Shown: positions 1 through 6,377 of the stretch, piece after piece
Layout of the letters: every line of letters starts with the position of its first letter
Numbering within the stretch: the stretch's first letter is position 1
NCBI GenBank assembly: GCA_037444005.1
Contig: JBBING010000077.1
Coordinates: forward strand, 1-11,152
Length of the DNA: 11,152 nucleotides
Direction: 5' to 3'
DNA from: DATLZC01 sp037444005
Lineage (GTDB): Bacteria > Chloroflexota > Dehalococcoidia > DSTF01 > JACRBR01
Made by a program: the position numbers and the translations under genes
The notes under the pieces: model-generated
What the model was told of the DNA's origin: nothing
The model's input: the letters and a program-made list of their open reading frames with translations, nothing else
Database searches by the model: none

Positions 1-1473
1 GGGCGCCGTCGGCTGGCGAGCTTCGTCGAAGCTGTGGCAGGCGAGGCAGCCGGAGCCTCCGAACGTGCCGGCCAGTCGCTCGCCGGTGCGCGCGTTCACC
101 AGGGTACCGTGACAGCGGAAGCAGCCCGGATTGCCCCCGTTCGCCTGTGGGTGCTCGAGGTTGTCCGGATAGGTCAGCCAAGACGTCCGCATCGCGGGAT
201 AGAGCAGCTCTTCCGACAGCCGTCGCAGCTCGGCGACGGCGTCCTCGATGGCGGAGCGCTTCCGGACGAACACATCGGGGTACTCACGTTCGTAGAACTC
301 GGCGAGCTGCTCGAACCAGTCCCGCTGGGACCACTGCTCGTGCAGCAGATCGGGGTCGGCGACGGCGCCGTCCGCTTCTAGGATGCGGAGCGCCTCGCGC
401 TTCAGATACGGGAGGGACCGGTCGAGGCGGCCGTCGGCCAGCGCCTCGTCGATGAGCTCCTCGGGCGTCGGGATGCGGTGTCCCACGCGGTTGTGGCAGT
501 CGACGCAGGTCATCACGCGCCGTTCCGGAGCCTCGTCACCGAGCGACACGTCGGGGTTCACCCACTCTTCGAGCCCGTCCGGGGTCTCGACCCCAGCCCA
601 GGCCACCTTGGTGCGCCGCTCATCGGCAGGCTGGTAATAGACCTTCGCCGTGGCGTGCCAGTGGATGCCCTCGGTTCCGTCCCCGACGCGAAACGCGAGG
701 ACGCTCTCGTGCGGCGTGTTGGCCTCGTCGTCGAGATACGTGCGGTAGACCTTCAGCGTGAGGCCGTAGTCCTCGGTGGACGAATGGCACTCTTCGCACG
801 ATGCAGCGACGGTTTCGAGGGCGGGGTCAGGGGCATGGATCGGGCGTTCGTACGTCCCGGTGATCACGGCCAGCGTCTGCCGAAGCCCGCCGATCTTGGC
901 CTCGAAATACCGTCCCGCCCCCGCGCCGATGGGGCCGGCGTTCGGGCCGATGTGGCAGGCGGTGCAATCGATGCTCGCGTGCGGCGACCGCTCGTACGCC
1001 TCGAGCTGCGGCCCCATAACGGTGTGGCAGGTGCTGCAGAACGTGGTCGTCTCCATGAACTCGATGGCGCCATAGCCGGTGGCGCCCAGGGTAGCGAGGA
1101 TCGCTACCGTGGCCGCCGCGAATGCGAGCACGCCGGCCAGGTGCCGCGGGTTGCCGAAGTCGAGCTGCAACGCAGGCGGGGATTCCTCGCCGCGGCGCGC
1201 GGCGGCTGCGCGGCGGCCAACCTCCCACCAGATGCCCGCCGGGATGAGCAAGAGGCCGGTGACGAGCGCCGCGGGCAACGCGAGATACACCAGCATCCCC
1301 AGGTACACGCCTGGCTCTCGCCGCATAAAGTCGATGAGTACGAAAAACACCAGCCCGCCGAAGGAAACGACCGCGAGCAGCGCCCCGAGCAGGGTGACGG
1401 GGTTTCGCGCCGGGTGCGGCGCCCGGCGCGGCGCTCCGATGGGTTGCATCTCCGACGTGCGCACCGCGCCCAT
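1..1473 (-). CDS. NapC/NirT-type membrane-anchored hexaheme cytochrome c (partial, C-terminus outside window)
   Basis: This frame is open from an ATG at 1473 to the window edge, giving 491 residues without a stop. Three hydrophobic segments lie near residues 25-47, 57-82 and 112-134. They are followed by six CXXCH haem-attachment motifs: CSTCH at 146, CTACH at 170, CEECH at 226, CVDCH at 323, CFRCH at 451 and CLACH at 476. The N-terminal pair of helices and the 'FCSTCH' haem just after the third helix match the NapC/NirT quinol-dehydrogenase group of multihaem cytochromes. That family passes electrons from membrane quinol to extracytoplasmic acceptors. A GGAG lies about 8 nt before the ATG. 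The physiological partner is unknown and further haems may lie beyond the edge. The gene is divergent from a two-component system, which may control it (inference). The family call is firm, but the substrate cannot be read from the sequence. Confidence 0.88.
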   Translation of the reverse strand, partial: MGAVRTSEMQPIGAPRRAPHPARNPVTLLGALLAVVSFGGLVFFVLIDFMRREPGVYLGMLVYLALPAALVTGLLLIPAGIWWEVGRRAAAARRGEESPPALQLDFGNPRHLAGVLAFAAATVAILATLGATGYGAIEFMETTTFCSTCHTVMGPQLEAYERSPHASIDCTACHIGPNAGPIGAGAGRYFEAKIGGLRQTLAVITGTYERPIHAPDPALETVAASCEECHSSTEDYGLTLKVYRTYLDDEANTPHESVLAFRVGDGTEGIHWHATAKVYYQPADERRTKVAWAGVETPDGLEEWVNPDVSLGDEAPERRVMTCVDCHNRVGHRIPTPEELIDEALADGRLDRSLPYLKREALRILEADGAVADPDLLHEQWSQRDWFEQLAEFYEREYPDVFVRKRSAIEDAVAELRRLSEELLYPAMRTSWLTYPDNLEHPQANGGNPGCFRCHGTLVNARTGERLAGTFGGSGCLACHSFDEARQPTAP

Positions 1474-1510
1474 GGAGGTCTCTCCGCCCCCACCTTAGGC
1501 GCGGAGGTAT

Positions 1511-1554
1511 CCAGACGGGTATCGCGCAAACCCGTGAACGGCGACGCCGTCTGG
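1511..1554. promoter_or_regulatory. Nested inverted repeats upstream of the cytochrome gene
   Basis: CCAGACGG (1511-1518) is matched perfectly by CCGTCTGG (1547-1554). Two competing shorter stems lie inside: ACGGGT (1515-1520) with ACCCGT (1530-1535), and CGGCG (1539-1543) with CGCCG (1545-1549) around a single A. The outer pairing excludes the inner stems, so alternative structures are possible. The element sits 38-81 bp upstream of the cytochrome ATG, in its likely leader or promoter. It could be an operator or an RNA structure. In DNA this GC-rich, short repeats also arise by chance, so function is uncertain. Confidence 0.35.
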
Positions 1555-1665
1555 CTCATTTGCGCCTGCTCCGACTCGCCGATCCCGCCATAGGGCGTTT
1601 CGGGGCTGCGCCGTCAGCGCCGCCACGCGGCCGGCCGTCGTCGCGGAGCGTGGCCTCTCGCGGGG

Positions 1666-1716
1666 CAGGGACAAAAACGTATCGATCGTTCGTCCCTGAT
1701 GGTCCCTTCTATCGAT
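1666..1716. promoter_or_regulatory. Dyad plus direct repeats upstream of the histidine kinase (candidate operator)
   Basis: CAGGGAC (1666-1672) pairs perfectly with GTCCCTG (1692-1698). Inside it AACG (1676-1679) pairs with CGTT (1687-1690) around TATCGAT (1680-1686). A second TATCGAT lies at 1710-1716, exactly 30 bp downstream or about three helical turns. GTCCCT is also repeated at 1692 and 1702. The array ends about 67 bp before the kinase ATG. It is a reasonable candidate binding site for the LuxR-type regulators encoded next door, but that is inference. No bound motif is known. Confidence 0.4.
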
Positions 1717-1783
1717 CCGGGCGCATCTCCGACATGGCACGCTGGCACTAGAGGAGCGTAGGGCGTGTTGGGGACGGCGCGAC

Positions 1784-3091
1784 ATGGAAAGCGAAGTGGC
1801 CGGCCGGTCGAACGGCGACGAACTCCTGGCAGGGTTCCGTCTGCGGACGGCGTCGGTGGCGCGGAACGCCGCGTGGATCACGCTGGCGGGCATCGCGGCG
1901 CTGGCGCTTTCCCATCATCCCCTCTCGGACGCGGGGACACACGGGGTCGTCTGGGCGCTGATCGGTCTCGCCGCCGTGGCCAATCTGGCGACCTATGCGC
2001 CCGCGTTCAACCGGCTGGTGTCGCGGGCCCGCGGGAGCTGGCCGTTCTCGGTGTGGACTGGCCTGCTTCTCGCGTTCGACGCGGCGGTGATCGCGGCCTC
2101 GGGCGACGCGAACCACCAGATTTACCTCATCTATGTGCCCGCGCTCCTCTTCGCCGTGGCCACGCTCGAGCCCTGGGCGCACACCGCGGCGCTGGCCATC
2201 GCCATCGCGTCCTCGGCCGGTGCGCTGGCGTACAGCGGCGCGCTGACCACCGAGAGCTTCGTCGGCAGCGCCACGACGTTCGCCGTCGTGTGGCTGCTGG
2301 GCGGCTACCTCTCGCGCGCGCAGCGGGAGGAGATCTTGGAGAACGCGCGCCATGCGCGGGAAGCCCGTCTCAGGGGCAAGGAGCTCGCCGAGCTTCACCA
2401 GCGGGCCGTCGCCCTGGCGGCCGAGCTGCGCGCTACGGTGGCCAAGGTCATCACAGCTCAGGAGGAAGAACGCAAGCGCATCGGCAGGGAACTGCACGAT
2501 GAGGCGGTCCAGCTCATCTCGACCGCGGCGATGCGCGTCGGCGACATCGAACGGCGGACGCCGCGCAGGCTCGCGGACGTGCGCGCGTCGCTGGCCGAGC
2601 TGCGCGAGCTGTTGACCGAGGCCCTGTGGGAGATCCGGAAGGTCATCGTCGACCTGCGCCCGAGTGACCTGGACGATCTCGGGCTTGCGCCCGCGGTGGC
2701 GGCGCACGCGCGCAGCCACCTGGAGGCCGCCGGCGTGGCCGTCGAGATGCGGCTGCCGCGAAACGCCGAACGGCTCCCGCCAGAGGTCGAAACCGCGGTC
2801 TTTCGCATCGCGCAGGAGGCGATCAACAACGTCGCGCGCCACGCCTGCGCGCGGAAGGCCGTCGTGGCGCTTGAGCGACGCAACGGAGACCTGGTGCTCG
2901 AGGTGCGGGACGACGGCCGCGGCTTCGAGCCCGCTGCGCTCAAGCCGGGCGACCAGCGCGGTGGGCTGGGGCTCACGGGCATGCGTGAGCGCGCGGCGCT
3001 CCTGGGCGGCACGCTCGAGCTGTGGTCCCAGCCGGGAGCGGGGACGGTGGTTCGCGCCGTCATCCCCATCGAGAAGGGAGGCGAGCCATGA
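1784..3091 (+). CDS. NarL-family sensor histidine kinase, multi-pass membrane sensor
   Basis: This 435-residue protein autophosphorylates on His and donates the phosphate to a cognate regulator. Residues about 29-176 contain roughly six hydrophobic segments with no large extracytoplasmic loop, so sensing is probably within or at the membrane. An Ala/Glu/Arg-rich coiled-coil linker follows (about 177-228). The HisKA_3 dimerisation domain contains 'ERKRIGRELHDE' with the phosphoacceptor His238. The HATPase domain shows an N box (QEAINN, 344-349), DDGRGF (376-381) and GLTGMRERA (396-404). This is the DHp/ATPase layout of the NarX/DesK/LiaS class. A GGGGAC about 8 nt upstream may serve as ribosome site. 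The stop overlaps the next start (ATGA), so the regulator at 3088 is its translationally coupled partner. The ligand is unknown. Confidence 0.93.
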   Translation: MESEVAGRSNGDELLAGFRLRTASVARNAAWITLAGIAALALSHHPLSDAGTHGVVWALIGLAAVANLATYAPAFNRLVSRARGSWPFSVWTGLLLAFDAAVIAASGDANHQIYLIYVPALLFAVATLEPWAHTAALAIAIASSAGALAYSGALTTESFVGSATTFAVVWLLGGYLSRAQREEILENARHAREARLRGKELAELHQRAVALAAELRATVAKVITAQEEERKRIGRELHDEAVQLISTAAMRVGDIERRTPRRLADVRASLAELRELLTEALWEIRKVIVDLRPSDLDDLGLAPAVAAHARSHLEAAGVAVEMRLPRNAERLPPEVETAVFRIAQEAINNVARHACARKAVVALERRNGDLVLEVRDDGRGFEPAALKPGDQRGGLGLTGMRERAALLGGTLELWSQPGAGTVVRAVIPIEKGGEP

Positions 3092-3750
3092 ACGAGAAGA
3101 TCCGCCTGCTGTTGGTCGACGACCACGAGATGTTCCGGGCCGGGCTCCGGGCCCTTATCAGCTCGCATCCCCGCATGGAGGTCGTGGGCGAAGCCGCCAA
3201 CGGCGAACAGGCCATCGGGCTCGCGGCGACGCTGCAGCCCGACGTCGTGCTGATGGACATCGCGCTGCGTGGCATGAACGGCATGGAAGCCACGCGACGC
3301 ATCCGTGAACAGAACCCCAACGTCCAGGTGCTGGCCGTCACCGCGCACGACAGTCCGGAGTACTTCTTCGAGCTCATGAAGGCGGAAGCCGTAGGGTATG
3401 TCCTCAAGGAAGCGACGCCCGCCGAGCTCTTCACCGCCATCGAAGCGGCTCACCGCGGCGAGGCGTATTTCTACCCGTCCATCGCGCGCTATCTGCTGAA
3501 CGATTATCTGCGGCGCGTGCGGTCCGGGCGCGAGGACCGGGTTCACTACGACGGCTTGACGGACCGCGAGCGCGAGGTGCTGAAGCTCATCGCCAACGGG
3601 CACTCGAACCGCGAGATTGCCGAGAAGCTCGTCATCAGCGTCAACACCGTGGAGGCGCATCGCGGCCACATCATGCAGAAGCTGAACCTCCACACGCGCG
3701 CCGAACTCGTCCGCTACGCGATTCGGGCGGGCCTGATCGACCTCGATTAG
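3088..3750 (+). CDS. NarL/FixJ-family response regulator, LuxR-type DNA-binding domain
   Basis: This 220-residue protein is the partner of the kinase just upstream. Its receiver domain (1-120) carries the acidic pair D11-D12, the phosphoacceptor D57 in 'VVLMDIAL', the switch Thr85 and the conserved Lys107. The LuxR-type helix-turn-helix (about 155-215) has the family signature, with LTDREREVLKLIANGHSN then IAEKL and NTVEAHRGHIMQKL. The ATG at 3088 was chosen because it overlaps the kinase TGA (ATGA) and has GGGAGG about 7 nt upstream. An upstream in-frame start would read through the kinase 3' end and has no ribosome site. It should act as a DNA-binding transcription factor. The divergent cytochrome and its own operon are plausible targets (inference). 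Confidence 0.94.
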   Translation: MNEKIRLLLVDDHEMFRAGLRALISSHPRMEVVGEAANGEQAIGLAATLQPDVVLMDIALRGMNGMEATRRIREQNPNVQVLAVTAHDSPEYFFELMKAEAVGYVLKEATPAELFTAIEAAHRGEAYFYPSIARYLLNDYLRRVRSGREDRVHYDGLTDREREVLKLIANGHSNREIAEKLVISVNTVEAHRGHIMQKLNLHTRAELVRYAIRAGLIDLD

Positions 3751-3770
3751 GCGCGACGCCCGAGTCGCGC
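3751..3770 (+). terminator. Stem-loop directly after the response regulator stop
   Basis: GCGCGAC (3751-3757) pairs perfectly with GTCGCGC (3764-3770) around a 6-nt loop. It begins on the base after the TAG. No T-tract follows, so it may be an attenuator or an mRNA-stabilising hairpin rather than a full intrinsic terminator. A second short stem (ATCGCG 3840-3845 with CGCGAT 3852-3857) lies in the same 171-bp gap. Confidence 0.4.
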
Positions 3771-3921
3771 ATGCCCGGTTCCCCTTCGCTCCGTATCGGG
3801 CGATCGCCGTAACGCCAAATCCCCGGTTTGCTTCCCGCAATCGCGGCTTTGCGCGATAGCCACACGGACACCCGCGGGCCTACGGTGAAACCGGTCCTCC
3901 ACCGGGAGCCGGAGGTCCGGG

Positions 3922-4530
3922 ATGCTTACCATCGTTGTGGCTGATGGAGAGCCGCTGTTTCGCGAAGGGCTGACGCAGCTTCTGTCGACGCAGCCGGACC
4001 TGCGCCTGGTGGGCGAGGCGGACGACGCCCGTCAGGCCATCGATGTCTGCCGCCTCACCAAGCCCGACCTGGCGCTGGTGGCCATCGACCTGCCCGGGCT
4101 CGGGCCATCCGAGATCGCGCGGCGCATTCGCGCCGTCAGCCCCGGGACGCGCGTCATCATGCTCGTGCCGCCGCTCGCGACGGAGAGCGATGGCATCGGG
4201 GGAGCCGACGCCGTCCTGCTCCGCAACGCCCGCGCCTCCCAGGTCTTCAGCAGCATCCGGAACGTCGCCGGGCGAGTCCTGCCCATCGCCACATTCGGCG
4301 AGGACGCCACGCCGTTCGATGCGCTGACGCCTCGCGAACGCGAGGTCTTTCGCCTGCTCGCGGAAGGGTGGAGCAACCGGCAGATCGAGCGCGCGCTCGG
4401 GATTCGCGCCAGTACGGTGAAGCGGCACGTGCGCCACATCCTGCGGAAGCTCCGCGTGCGAAACCGCGTGCAGGCCGCCGTGTACGCCGCTCGCAGGCCG
4501 GAGCGGGTGGGAGAAGGAGAGCGGTCGTGA
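3922..4530 (+). CDS. LuxR-type regulator with degenerate (probably non-phosphorylatable) receiver
   Basis: This 202-residue protein has response-regulator architecture, with a receiver-like domain at about 1-120 and a LuxR HTH at about 134-192 (LTPREREVFRLLAEGWSN, then IRASTVKRHVRHILRKL). Against the neighbouring regulator, the phosphoacceptor position in 'LALVAIDLPG' is Ala54. An Asp lies two residues later, out of place. The acidic pair is reduced to D8-G9, the switch Thr is absent and the conserved Lys is Arg101. It should therefore not accept phosphate in the usual way. Such pseudo-receivers in other regulators work by dimerisation, protein partners or ligand binding. GGAGG at 3911-3915 lies 6 nt before the ATG. 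Its stop overlaps the next gene (GTGA). It lies 171 bp after the canonical regulator and may be co-transcribed with it. Its role is unknown. Confidence 0.87.
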   Translation: MLTIVVADGEPLFREGLTQLLSTQPDLRLVGEADDARQAIDVCRLTKPDLALVAIDLPGLGPSEIARRIRAVSPGTRVIMLVPPLATESDGIGGADAVLLRNARASQVFSSIRNVAGRVLPIATFGEDATPFDALTPREREVFRLLAEGWSNRQIERALGIRASTVKRHVRHILRKLRVRNRVQAAVYAARRPERVGEGERS

Positions 4531-4751
4531 CGCCTTCAACGATCCTGTATCTGGGCTATGGCCTTGCGCTGGGAGTCGCGGCGCTGGGCGGCGCGGCGCT
4601 CGCGCGTGACGGCCTCCCTCTGCTAGGGGCGCCGGCGGAGTCGACGCGGCGGCGTCACGCCGCGGGCGTGCTTCGCGCCAGCGCCATCATCGCGTCGGTG
4701 ACGTCGCTGCTGGCGAGCGGCTGGCTCTTCCTGACGGCGACAGCGGCGTAG
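4527..4751 (+). CDS. Small two-helix membrane protein of unknown function
   Basis: This 74-residue product starts at GTG 4527, which overlaps the TGA of the degenerate regulator (GTGA). GGAG at 4516-4519 is 7 nt upstream. Two hydrophobic stretches (about residues 5-25 and 48-71) flank a short charged loop containing STRRRH. I do not recognise a family. The translational coupling to a non-phosphorylatable regulator suggests the two act together, for instance as a membrane tether or partner, but this is inference. A longer upstream ATG in the same frame is out of register with the regulator and less likely. Confidence 0.6.
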   Translation: MTPSTILYLGYGLALGVAALGGAALARDGLPLLGAPAESTRRRHAAGVLRASAIIASVTSLLASGWLFLTATAA

Positions 4752-4784
4752 CCCGGACTGGGGGGAACTGTCAGCGAGAAGGAC

Positions 4785-4853
4785 AGGGCCCGGGCGCGTC
4801 TTCGTGTTCTCGATACCCAACCGTACGTCTCGCTCGGCGCTCGCCCGGGCCCT
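4785..4853. repeat. 12-bp perfect inverted repeat between convergent genes
   Basis: AGGGCCCGGGCG (4785-4796) and CGCCCGGGCCCT (4842-4853) are exact reverse complements separated by 45 bp. A small stem CTGTC/GACAG (4768-4772 with 4782-4786) overlaps the left arm. The element lies between the ends of a plus-strand and a minus-strand gene, where a bidirectional terminator would be expected. However, the loop is long and there is no T-tract. A structured small RNA or a dispersed palindromic element are alternatives. Confidence 0.45.
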
Positions 4854-4885
4854 CACCCGTAGAAACGGAGCGCCGTCCGCCCCCG

Positions 4886-5227
4886 TTACAGCGGCTCGCC
4901 CGGCGGTTGCCGCCGCGTCTCGAGGCGGCGGACGAGCGCATGGGCGGGGCCCGCGCCGGCGGCCAGCATGAGCGCCGTGACCACGGCGCCCTGCGTCGCG
5001 TCGAAGGCCGAAGGCCGGAACAGCGCGTCAGTGAGGTCGAGCCGCAGCGGGACCGCGAGGGCGAGCGCGGACACCAGGGTCAGCAGGATCGCCAGCGCCT
5101 TGCGGCGGCCCGCCCGGACGGGGTCGTCCGGAGCGTCGGGCCACAGCGCGGCGAGCAGCGTCTCCGCGGTCCGCTCGACCGCGAGGCAGAGCGCCGGCAG
5201 GGCGATCGCGCCGTCGTCGAACGTCAT
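4886..5227 (-). CDS. Small hypothetical membrane protein
   Basis: This is a 113-residue protein. The ATG at 5227 was chosen because GGAGG lies about 8 nt upstream. The longer frame beyond it runs antisense through the LysM lipoprotein gene and has no ribosome site. Hydrophobic stretches occur near residues 6-28, 43-62 and 80-98, and the protein ends in a basic/proline tail. The segment around residues 83-101 (TALMLAAGAGPAHALVRRL) is faintly reminiscent of small phage-type and envelope membrane proteins with a T-G-x-G-S-x-x-H pattern, but this is not a firm match. It is convergent with the signalling cluster and divergent from the LysM lipoprotein. Function unknown. Confidence 0.6.
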   Translation of the reverse strand: MTFDDGAIALPALCLAVERTAETLLAALWPDAPDDPVRAGRRKALAILLTLVSALALAVPLRLDLTDALFRPSAFDATQGAVVTALMLAAGAGPAHALVRRLETRRQPPGEPL

Positions 5228-5399
5228 GGGGTGCGCCTCCACGGTCGTGTGGCGTCGAGGGTAGCGCCGACGGCCGGCGTAGTCCGCGCGTCTCATGGCA
5301 CACGGGGATGCGCCAGTTGACGCGCCGGCGTATGCTATGGGGCGGCGGGGTGCCCGCGCGTCGGCGGCCGTGGCCGGCGCGCCGGGAGGAGGAGGCCCT

Positions 5400-6119
5400 A
5401 TGGTCCGTCTTCCGCGCCTGCCCCGCACGCTCGCGCCGTTCGCGCTCGTTCCTGCGCTCCTCCTCGCGTCCTGCACCGATCTCGTCCAGCAGCCGCTGAC
5501 GGCGCGCACCCCCGTGACGCCGCCGGCCGCGCCGGTGGAAGAAGCCGCAGGCGCACAGGTGCAGGGACAGCCGCAGTCTGCCCCTCTCGAGGGCGTCCAG
5601 CACACCGTGGCCGAAGGCGAGACGCTGTGGAGCATCGCCGAGCAGTACGGCGTAACGCTGGATGCGCTCATCGCGGCGAATCCCGATTTGCCCGACCCCG
5701 ACGCGCTCCAGGTGGGCGACGTCGTGATCGTGCCCGTCCCGCCTGAGCCCACGGCGGCGCCCGAAGCGGAGGAAGAAGAGACGGCGCCGGCGTATGAAGG
5801 GGGCGGCGGACTCCCCGACCTCGTGGTGACCATCCCGCCGGTGGTGGTCGACGGCAAGCTCGCGCTCAACGTGAAGAACCAGGGCGGAGCGCCGCTGGGC
5901 AAGACCGTCATCCGCGTGGCGGTGCGGGAGGACGACCGCACGCTGGCGACGACGTCGGTGACGGTGGACGAGCTGCGGCCGGGGGCGAGCGTCGACGTGC
6001 CGACCAACCTGTCGGTGGCGGGCTACGACCGGCTGACGGCGGTGGTGGACCCAGACGCGCTCATCGAAGAGAGCGTCGAAGACAACAACGCCGTGCTGCT
6101 CGAATTCGGCGGCAGGTGA
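5400..6119 (+). CDS. LysM- and CARDB-like-domain lipoprotein
   Basis: The product has 239 residues and is probably a cell-envelope lipoprotein. The N-terminus is basic then hydrophobic and ends in a lipobox LLAS-C25. A Pro/Ala/Gln-rich linker follows. A LysM domain (about 67-112) has HTVAEGETLWSIAEQYGV and ends LQVGDVVIVP; it should bind peptidoglycan or related glycans. After an acidic linker, a CARDB-like beta-sandwich (about 138-236) begins LPDLVVTIPP and ends with the typical ESVEDNNAVLLEF. The ATG at 5400 was chosen over upstream starts because GGAGGAGGAGG (5385-5395) precedes it and it places the signal peptide at the N-terminus. It likely tethers or senses the cell surface, though no enzyme domain is present. 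No partner gene is evident. Confidence 0.88.
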   Translation: MVRLPRLPRTLAPFALVPALLLASCTDLVQQPLTARTPVTPPAAPVEEAAGAQVQGQPQSAPLEGVQHTVAEGETLWSIAEQYGVTLDALIAANPDLPDPDALQVGDVVIVPVPPEPTAAPEAEEEETAPAYEGGGGLPDLVVTIPPVVVDGKLALNVKNQGGAPLGKTVIRVAVREDDRTLATTSVTVDELRPGASVDVPTNLSVAGYDRLTAVVDPDALIEESVEDNNAVLLEFGGR

Positions 6120-6127
6120 GAGGGACA

Positions 6128-6149
6128 GCGGGCGCTACGGCGCGTCCGC
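6128..6149. terminator. Stem-loop between convergent genes
   Basis: GCGGGCGC (6128-6135) pairs with GCGTCCGC (6142-6149) through eight positions including one G-T wobble, around a 6-nt loop. It begins 9 nt after the LysM lipoprotein stop and lies before the end of the minus-strand operon. No T-tract follows. A role in ending plus-strand transcription is plausible but unproven. Confidence 0.35.
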
Positions 6150-6176
6150 CGCCGCAAGGACGCATTCAGTCCGGGC

Positions 6177-6359
6177 TCACAACGCGCAGAGAAGACAGAA
6201 TTGCGTCGAAGACCGCGTCTGCCTCTGTACTAGGCTGACGCTGTTCGAGATGTTGCCGTCCGCGTGATTCGCTTCGGCATGGTTGAGAGATGGCGGGCCT
6301 GAACCAGCCAAGACCAGAAGCAGAGCTGAGACAACGGGTCGGAGGGTTCGGGCTAGCAT
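6177..6359 (-). CDS. Putative short secreted protein or gene remnant
   Basis: This 60-residue ORF starts 18 nt after the upstream gene's stop, with GAGGA 5 nt before the ATG. The N-terminus (basic MLARTLR then a VVSALLLVLAGSG core) looks like a signal peptide. The remaining 35 residues are polar and end in CLLCAL, with two cysteines. No family is recognised. It may be a true small exported protein. It may also be the 5' remnant of a longer gene that has decayed, given the amber-interrupted gene just upstream. Position and ribosome site favour translation, but confidence is limited by its length. Confidence 0.4.
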   Translation of the reverse strand: MLARTLRPVVSALLLVLAGSGPPSLNHAEANHADGNISNSVSLVQRQTRSSTQFCLLCAL

Positions 6360-6377
6360 GCAGGTCCTCGCGAAGGG

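Larger units (their letters stand above)
1474..1783. other. Divergent intergenic region (310 bp) between cytochrome and histidine kinase
   Basis: No convincing coding sequence was found here. The open frames present lack family resemblance and Shine-Dalgarno sequences. The region must hold the promoters of both divergent genes. It carries two sets of inverted repeats, one on the cytochrome side (1511-1554) and one on the kinase side (1666-1698), listed separately. No convincing -35/-10 pair of the TTGACA/TATAAT type was recognised. Confidence 0.6.

Noticed and set aside
478..1593. Long plus-strand open frame of 371 codons
   Set aside because: It lies antisense to the cytochrome gene, whose frame shows six CXXCH motifs and membrane helices. 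The plus-strand translation is Arg/Gly-rich without any family pattern, a typical shadow in GC-rich DNA.
1748..3840. Long minus-strand open frames across the kinase and regulator
   Set aside because: The plus strand carries unmistakable kinase and response-regulator motifs in the same DNA. The antisense frames have low-complexity, charge-rich translations.
4768..4860. Small SRP RNA or other known structured RNA at the inverted repeat
   Set aside because: The conserved SRP RNA apical-loop sequence is absent, and no other RNA family motif was recognised.
5317..5336. TTGACG followed by TATGCT as a promoter for the LysM lipoprotein
   Set aside because: The two hexamers are only 8 bp apart, too close for a sigma-70-type promoter.
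5228..6007. Upstream extension of the small membrane protein at 4886-5227
   Set aside because: It would run antisense through the LysM lipoprotein gene and has Ser/Thr/Arg-rich content. The ATG at 5227 has a good GGAGG.
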